Of a DNA stretch of 64,000 nucleotides, positions 57,021 to 64,000 are shown one piece after another. The translations under genes and the position numbers were made by a program. Source of the stretch: Branchinecta lynchi (taxonomy: Eukaryota; Arthropoda; Branchiopoda; Anostraca; Branchinectidae); the NCBI GenBank assembly GCA_023053575.1, contig JAKZAP010000010.1, positions 17,854,628 through 17,918,627 of the forward strand. Reading direction: 5' to 3'. Numbering within the stretch: the first letter of the stretch is position 1; every line of letters starts with the position of its first letter. The notes under the pieces are model-generated. The model saw only the letters and a list, made by a program, of their open reading frames with translations, had not been told where the DNA came from and made no database searches.

Positions 57021-60000
57021 ATTGTTTTGTGCCCAATTGAACGATGTAGTGCGCTTTTCCTATGTTTATTTATATATTTTAAATATGTTTGTATATTTAT
57101 TGTGGTAAAACGGCAAAGTGGCTGTAGTGGCGCCCAAGCCCAGTAAAGTGAAAAGTGGACTGCAAATATTATATAAAAAAATTGTTTAACTTATCACACT
57201 ACCCGGTAGCCTGGATATCTATGGAATATACCCAAGTAAACCGTAGAGAAATATCCGTAATAAAACTTACTATCCACAACAATTCTTTTATGCTATATTT
57301 TATCGAATATTTTAACGCTCTTTAAAAGTTGTTGTCGTCTAATTCTTTTTAGCTCGCTTCTTTCTTTTTGTTGTGACGTAAATAGTTTGACCATTCCATT
57401 TTTGTTCACACGGGGCTGAAACAGCGGCCGATTCTCGATCAGCGGCTGATTTACGAGCGTAAATAGCGGTTGAAAAAACAAAAAAAAAATCAGCCGCCCA
57501 TCTTCCAAATATTTTCATCGCGGTCACCGAGCGGGATAGACTAAATCCTTTGGAATGTGACCTTTGATGGCCCTGGGGTCAGTAAACAGACTGTAATTAG
57601 GGGAATTTAGTTCAAACTTGTTGAATGTAAGTCAATCCAGTTCCAATTCTGTGTGACCTGTGTGAACATAACATGATTTTACATTAAGCATCTCATGATT
57701 ACTAATGATTTAAAAAAAGGTAGAATAATTTTCTAATTTAAATGGTGTACAGGACGTTTATATCTGATATTTGTTTTCGTTATTTAACAAAAAAAAAATA
57801 TTTAAAAATATTCCTTTCAACGTTCATTGAACAACACGAAATGATTGCATTTTGTCCTCGTATTATTTATATTTATTATTAATTATATTTTATGTTCTCA
57901 ATTTAAATAAAAATATTTAAACGAATTTTATTTGCTTTTTAACTTAAAATTGCAGTCGCCTGAAATCTGTCTGTATTCAATTTGTGACTTTCTTTAGTCT
58001 GAAAACTACAAGTCATCTATATTTGACATTGATAAACACACAAAATGTTTGTGTTCATTTATATATTATGTTACAAACAAGAAGAATATTCGGAATTAGG
58101 TTTTTCTTTTGAATCCTCCCGTTAACGCCAAACAGTTGATCCGTCGTCTGAACAGATCAGCCGCTGATACGCTCTTATTTTGGCTCGTGTAAATAATAAG
58201 CTTCTGAAGATCAGAAAAAGTTCTCGTGGTACTACTCGAAGTACACAAGTACAATTTGACAACCATTATGACGTTATAGGAATTCGCATATAACTGCAAC
58301 TTTTTGCCCTCTGACCCTTGTGCGAAGTTATGTTCAATTGCCCAGGATCTTCACGTTTCTGCCCCTGGCCATTTCTTCGCATTCCATCTAGGAAGAAGAT
58401 TTTTTTTAGATCCGATTTGTCCATTTTCATTCTTTTTTTAAATGTTTCTTTTTTTTTATCTTGTTCTTTCACTGCATTATTGAAAGCTCAGTGTATTTTT
58501 CCTTTTATTTGTCTATACTGCACTATTTTCCTCTTCTTAACTGCGTAGATAAATTTTCATCATCATCATCATATGTTGTAAAACTACTAAATGAACGTAT
58601 GAACATAATTATTCCTCGAACTGACAATAAGCAAAACTTGTTCGCTAAGTTGTTACTTCAGCTTCCAACAAAGTAGAGTTTGTGTGCTGCCCGCGGCAAC
58701 CCTGGCGAAGCTCCTCTGCGGGCCGCTGGCAGAGCCCAACCAAGCGATCTGATTGGCTCTGCATTGACAAAATAGAAGCAGGGTCTGTTCTCCTTATTCA
58801 GCTTATTACATCGCGCCCTGACGAAAAAACAGGACCTGTCGTTAGGGATGTTGCTGTTTTGCAATTGTCCCCACGTTTGAGTAGTGTTACTGTTTTGAGT
58901 AGTGTTGATGTTAATTTTTTTTCAATATTTATTAATCCTATGTTGGCCGTCGATTGACTCAAATAGTCAAATACATAAATGGTTCTGGTTCTGATACTGG
59001 TCTCTTCTCGTACTGGTTCTGCTGCTGATGTAACAGTTGTTCTTAGTTATCATTGATTGTTATAATTAGCTTACCATCGTTTTTTTTTTCGTTTTGTTAT
59101 ATAAACAGTGTACCCTAAACAGTTCTTGAGTTTGCAATCTTTTTTTTTGGTGACAACGCGTCAAGTCGGAGTAACGTTTTCAGTCATACTTTAGTCCGTT
59201 AGGAGCACTGAATGGGAAAACAGTGAATTTCCGGAATAAAGTATATTTCGGTCCCCTCAGGCGTTAGCAGCAAATATCCCTTGGGGATATTTTCCTGGCC
59301 ATGGATCATGTTTTGGCAAGGGATCCCCTGTCAGAGGAGTCGCGTCAGCGATGTATGGACAATGATAGATTTGCCGTTGATGAACTGGACGATCGCCCTT
59401 GGAGGGGGGAGGGGGGCTATCTCCAAGCAGATGGTTAGGATACGAGCATCTGGAGAGACGCCTGTCTATTTGGAGTGTTGTCGCTCTTTATGTGGCCGAC
59501 AGGAGGACATCATCGGTTATGGTAAAAAGTAGATACTTATCTCTGTTTCATTTCGGTTCACTTCGGTTAAAGTTGTCCTTAATGAATTGCGTAAACAAAG
59601 ACAATCAATGATGTTTGTGACAAACAATTGATCGATTTCTACATTCAAAAGTTAAGGCTGCTACACAAGGCGAAGAAAAGACCCTTCTGTAGTGAACAGT
59701 TCGCATGGTAGTTTTAGTCGTATGTGTTATCTTGCAACATCAATGTCTTCTTTTATTTTTAATTTCTTACTTCGAAAAAGATGCTATTTTGAATGGGAAT
59801 GTTTGATGACTGTAATCTCATTCGTGTTCTTGAAAGTTACCATTAACTATTACAGATCACTTCTGATTAAATTCTTCTCTCGGACATCCCTCCATCTCAA
59901 CTTTTCAGTTCCCGAGCAACCTCCGAGCAGCCGAGCAACATTTCCCTCCCAGTTTCGTTCATCCTTTACCACTCAAAACCCTTAATTTATTATAACAAGT

Positions 60001-60216
60001 TATATATCTAATAACTTGTTATTAAATTACAACGTGATTCATAAACCTGCGGCGGCTTCTTCAAAATAAATCTAAACAGACCGTCATCACGTCGTATTGA
60101 ATGTCTGAGGCTTTCCGGCGGCGGGTGGTGCAGACAGGTCGGTGCCGGGAAATATAAATATATAAATATACACCAACACCGGGGAGTTGGTAACCTGATG
60201 TATATTTCAATATGAA
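57021..60216. other. Raptor intron 4, no gene recognised
   Basis: A/T-rich intronic sequence. The patch 58680-58750 is GC-rich (CGGGCCGCTGGCAGAGCC) but shows no splice-bounded frame matching Raptor. No other feature supported. Confidence 0.35.
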
Positions 60217-60424
60217 TGTCCATCCACATCCACAGCGGATGGAGTTGGGGGTGGGAGGCCTTGAAATTGTGTAGAGACTAAACATTTGGAGGGATTGTTA
60301 CCGAACCCGGATGTTGCAAATGTCCATCCACATCCGCAGCTGATAGAGTTGTGCGTGGGAGGATTTGAAATTGTGTAGGGACTAAACGTATGGAGGGATT
60401 GGATCCGAATTCGGATGTTGCGCA
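60217..60424. repeat. 104-bp tandem duplication
   Basis: Two direct copies starting TGTCCATCCACATCC at 60217 and 60321, each with GAAATTGTGTAG, ACTAAAC and GGAGGGATTG. A partial third copy may precede them. Confidence 0.6.
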
Positions 60425-61039
60425 AATCATGTGCCTATGTGCCATTTGGGGGCAGGATAAGTTACGATACGGTACGAATTTATTAGGTCAAATAACATAA
60501 TAGTTATAAGACCTTATCAATGATTTATAAAACATACTGTCACTTACTCATTAAAATGCTTTACAAAATATTGACGAAAAGAAGATCTACACCGGTTAGA
60601 AGCTGATGGTTTGCAGGGCTCTAAGTTTTTTTGGTGCCTCGTGTTATATCCGGTTCGTGCCGGTTCCGGTAGCAAATCAAGATGCTTACTTGATTCTAAC
60701 ATTTTATTCCGCATGTCATAGTAAGCTGGTGACTGGCTTTTCAGTTAAACTTTAATATTAGTTTTTGCTAGGGCAAACTCTTGCGTAGATGTCTTTCCAT
60801 GGCTTGACCAGTAGGCTACTGAAGAAAACAACTTATATTTAGATCCATTAGTCCGAAATTAATGTTTTAGAGCCGATGAGTTCGAAAAATTTGGTTTCAG
60901 ACTTGAACAGTTTCCCACTCCTTTCAAGAATTCATCAAAAGATAAAATGCTGTATGGTATATATTTGCTTTTGCCCTCTTCAAAAGGTTTGGGAAAAGAA
61001 TTTGTCTCCCTTCCTGCTCCAGTTTCAGGTGCTTTTTGG

Positions 61040-62110
61040 GATCCCAAAACGTAAGTGGAGAGATACCTATGATATCGCAAAAGTTGTCCGTCTTTCCGTC
61101 CGTCCGTCTGTCCGTCCGTCAGTCTGTCTGTCTGTCCGTCCGTCTGTCTGTCCGTCCGCCTGTCCGTCCGTCCGTCTGTCCGTCCGTCCGTCGGTCTGTC
61201 CGTCTGCCCGTCCGTCCGTGAGGATTCGTTGGGTCATCGGACAAGTCAAGTTCGTAGATGGGCTTTGTAGCCCTGAATTTAGGGGTGGGGGAGGGGGTTC
61301 AGATTCACGTCTCAGTCCGGCCGAAACCGGAAAGGTTGTTAAAAGTAAAAGTTTTATTTGAGTAGGAAGACATGCTGAACACGATGGTGAAAACCATTTT
61401 CTCGACGGACAAGTAGTTCGCCCAGAATCCGGCCCAAACCGGAGAGTTTGTTAAAATTTCATGTTTTAGTTGGAGTTGATTATATGTTAGATTTAGGGCA
61501 ATAAGACATGATGAACACTAATGTGAAAACAATTTTCTACCCGGACATGTAGTTTGCCCGGAATCCGGCCAAAACTGGAAAGTTGTTAAAAGTTGAAGTT
61601 TTATTTGGAGTTGATTAGATATCCGATTTAGTGGTAAGAAAAGATGCTGAATCCGTGTGTGACAATCATTTTTTACTCGGACATATAGTTCGACCGGAAT
61701 CCGGCTGGAGTCGGAAAATTTTTTACAAGTTAAATTTTTATTTAAAGTTGATTATATGTTCATTATTGGGTAAAGAAAATACCCTGAGTTCGTTTTTGAG
61801 CTTTCTTTTTTTACCGGACAAGTAGTTTCGGAGTTAGGCCGAAACCGGGAAATTGGCAGAAGTGGCAGGAAATTTTCGTCAAAACAGATATGACTTATAG
61901 AGGTAAGCACACATGCTGAATCCATATCTGAACTTAGTTTTCTCAGATGATCAGCTATTTGGCCTTAATCTCTTTCTGAATTTTAATAGTAAAAATGTTC
62001 AAGGAGTCTGGCGAAGACTGGATCTGGCTTAAGACAAGAGCCCGTTTTCTGGGTCAGATATTGAAGTTTTGGGATTCCATCGAAACCTTTGGTCTTTTTC
62101 ATTCAAGGGG
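61040..62110 (+). repeat. Family B repeat, longest array
   Basis: Starts GGATCCCAAAACGTAAGTGG and GATACCTATGATATCGC, then the CCGT microsatellite and GATGGGCTTTGTAGCCCT. Units of exactly 136 bp follow (ATGCTGA/ATGATGA words at 61372, 61508, 61644), each with GGACATATAGTTCGxCCGGA. The end is ATTCCATCGAAACCTTTGG. No coding frame is shared by the units. Confidence 0.65.
61083..61220. repeat. (CCGT/CTGT)n microsatellite inside family B
   Basis: About 30 tetranucleotide units mixing CCGT and CTGT. Short versions occur at the same place in family B copies near 22730 and 50030, so the tract expanded within the element. Confidence 0.75.
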
Positions 62111-62812
62111 AACTTTTTTTGTTCAGGGCTGTTAACTTGTGTTTCCCAATGTCCTTACATTTTCGGAAATGCTTTGAACTTAGAAAAGTTTTAACGCCAT
62201 TCACGCCCAGAAAATTTCACTTCCTCATCTGAATATATAGTTTATTGCAAAAAAAAAAGATCTGATGACGCAGTCGCCCTTCTACTAACAAACATCTACT
62301 GCAAAATTCGTACTACTTACAGTAAAACAAAAGAAAAAATTTTCTCCTGCACATTTGCCGATCTCCGTCAATCTCATCTGTTACTCCTGCTAATAGCTTC
62401 CGTTTTTCCAAATCTGATTTCGTCTTCTTCTTCCCCAGCCCTGCCTGGAAACGGTTATTCGTAAGACTCCATTAGGCCCATCGAAGGAAAGCTCCTGATT
62501 AGGACCTGGTCTGACTAGAATGATGGTCCTTGTGCTGGCCTTTTCATTAATTATGGGTGAGACGACAGCTAGTTCGCTTTAAATCAGATTACTTCTAGAT
62601 CTGGAATTCTCCCGCTTCAGGAGACGAACCAAGATCTTCAGCACGGTAGCGTAGTGGTGGCTAGGATAGGACAAGAAGGGACAATAGTTAAAAACAGATT
62701 ACCTGAATATGTTAAGTAAAAAAGAAGGCAGCGAAAAAAATTAATCCCTGGTTTGAGCTTCTAAGTAGTAGCGAGAAAAGAAAGAAGGAAAACAAAAACT
62801 AGTGTGAACAAG
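62111..62812. other. No gene recognised
   Basis: Intronic sequence between family B and family A copies; no exon or repeat recognised. Confidence 0.3.
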
Positions 62813-63688
62813 AACTAGAAGCTCATATGACACTTGCAAGGCCGGGTAGGAGGATGAAAGTAGGAATTTGCCAATTCATGAGTTTGTTGCGATCATTTGT
62901 AAGCAAAACCCTTGAGATAAGAATTATCGTTGACCCTTGGAAATCACGAAAATGCATCGTTTGGTAAAAAGTATTTTATTTTTGCACTTGACTGTGATGA
63001 TGCGCACTTTAAGGGCGCTAGAAATTCATCTGTAATCAAAACTCGTAAAGCAAAAATGATGATGAGCTCATCGGAACCGTGAAAATGTAGTCTATATTCT
63101 GCTTAAAATTATTATTTGTACTTTAAGGAATCCATATTGGTGAGCAAAACAGTCGAGGCAAAAATGATCATGGGCCCATGGGGATCTCGAAAATGTGTAT
63201 TTTGCTTAAAAGTATTTTCTGTATTTTGTGGTTAGGATTAGTACTTTTAGGGATCTGGGAAGTGGCAATTTCTAAGCCAATCTTGTCAAGTCTCTATCGC
63301 CAAGCCAAGTTTCATCGTCCTAGCACAGCTGGAAGTAGCTTAATTTGCGATTGCGAGAATTTCGGAATCCCTTCCAACTCCCCCCGCGGTGCTCGAACCC
63401 GGTCCGGTTCTGTCACTGACGTATCTAGGGCTTGTGCTTGTTCTTCCAACCGAGTTTCATGCCAATCGCTCCACTCTAAGCGTGTCACACGGATTACCGG
63501 TTTTTCCCTCCTCCCCCCCCCCAACATTCATCGGATCAAGTCCGGACTTTAAATAGGACATTTGAGACAGTCTCTCCAAATACCAAGATCCGATCACCTG
63601 TTCAAAAGTTATACACACCTCACGATTCAGTATTCCCCCTCCCTCCACTCCCCCACGATGGTCGAATCAGGGAACTGACTATTTCTAA
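62813..63688 (+). mobile_element. Family A element, 5' part (interrupted at right)
   Basis: The 5' end is GAACAAGAACTAGAAGCTCA and ATATGACACTTGCAAGG. The AAAATGATCATGGGCCC block (62870-63230) and one three-part core unit with CAAGTTTCATCGTCCTAG follow. It is cut at 63688 by a CCCGATG MITE; the rest probably continues beyond 64000. Confidence 0.6.
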
Positions 63689-63991
63689 CCCGATGAAAAA
63701 TTATCTGAAAATAGTACTATGAAGTAGTACAAAAAAGTTGCGTGCAGTACTAACGATGCTACTACATGGTTCTACTTCAAGGCAACCGTGTTACTGCTTA
63801 CTACTATATGCTACTATTAGCAAGACTGGATGCTACTATGGCAAGACAGGATGCTACTGGATACTACTACATAAGATTGGACCAGTCTGAGGCACATTAA
63901 ATGATAGTATTCTTTGCTATTAAATAGTATTACGTGCAACCATTTAGTACTACTACCATACTACTACGCAGGCTACACATTTTTCATCGAG
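63689..63991 (+). mobile_element. MITE with CCCGATG ends, in family A
   Basis: The ends CCCGATGAAAAATTATC and, inverted, CTCGATGAAAAATGTGTAG are flanked by AA on both sides. Very close to the copy at 44930-45233 over its whole length. 303 bp. Confidence 0.7.
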
Positions 63992-64000
63992 AAGCCAATC

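Noticed and set aside
58658..58864. GC-rich segment considered as a next Raptor exon
   Set aside because: None of the three + frames matches the expected IPGRLNDRR...ELNW region, and no suitable acceptor and donor pair was seen.
61036..61249. Long Pro/Val/Arg/Ser or Asp/Gly/Thr repeat frames on both strands
   Set aside because: Translations of the CCGT/CTGT microsatellite in family B, open only because the repeat lacks stops.

Overview
The window looks like intronic and intergenic DNA from an invertebrate animal, possibly an arthropod, although the species cannot be fixed from sequence alone. There are no bacterial-style genes, operons or CRISPR arrays. Coding exons are short, have GT-AG borders, and sit more than 10 kb apart in a sea of transposable elements.

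Host gene. I recognise one host gene, on the + strand: Raptor (RPTOR), the scaffold subunit of TOR complex 1. Four coding exons are visible: 11950-12120 (start codon), 24034-24136, 39829-40007 and 53800-53859. Splice phases join exon 1 to 2 and exon 3 to 4. Exons 2 and 3 do not join: about 140 residues of the conserved N-terminal domain are missing between them, and the only sequencing gap (100 N at 27569-27668) lies in that intron. The gene continues past the window.

Mobile elements. Four layers can be separated. (1) Family A: large non-autonomous elements with hairpin ends and a core of about 147-bp repeats grouped in threes, at 0.4-1.8, 6.6-10.7, 12.8-15.1, 19.6-21.6, 40.2-42.9, 50.2-52.1 and 62.8-63.7 kb. 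They resemble Helentron-associated (DINE-1/HINE/pearl-like) elements. (2) Families B and C and several MITE families, some with exact target duplications, often nested in family A. (3) Non-LTR retrotransposons: a nearly full-length but broken two-ORF LINE on the - strand (28.9-33.2 kb) and several 3' fragments. (4) A small foldback/tandem family (26.7, 33.8-34.4, 45.8 kb) carrying a hammerhead-ribozyme-like core, like retrozymes or Penelope-like elements.

The Raptor introns are therefore built almost wholly from nested insertions. The items most worth checking are the hammerhead-like motif in 222-bp tandem units, the architecture of family A, and the missing Raptor exon(s).
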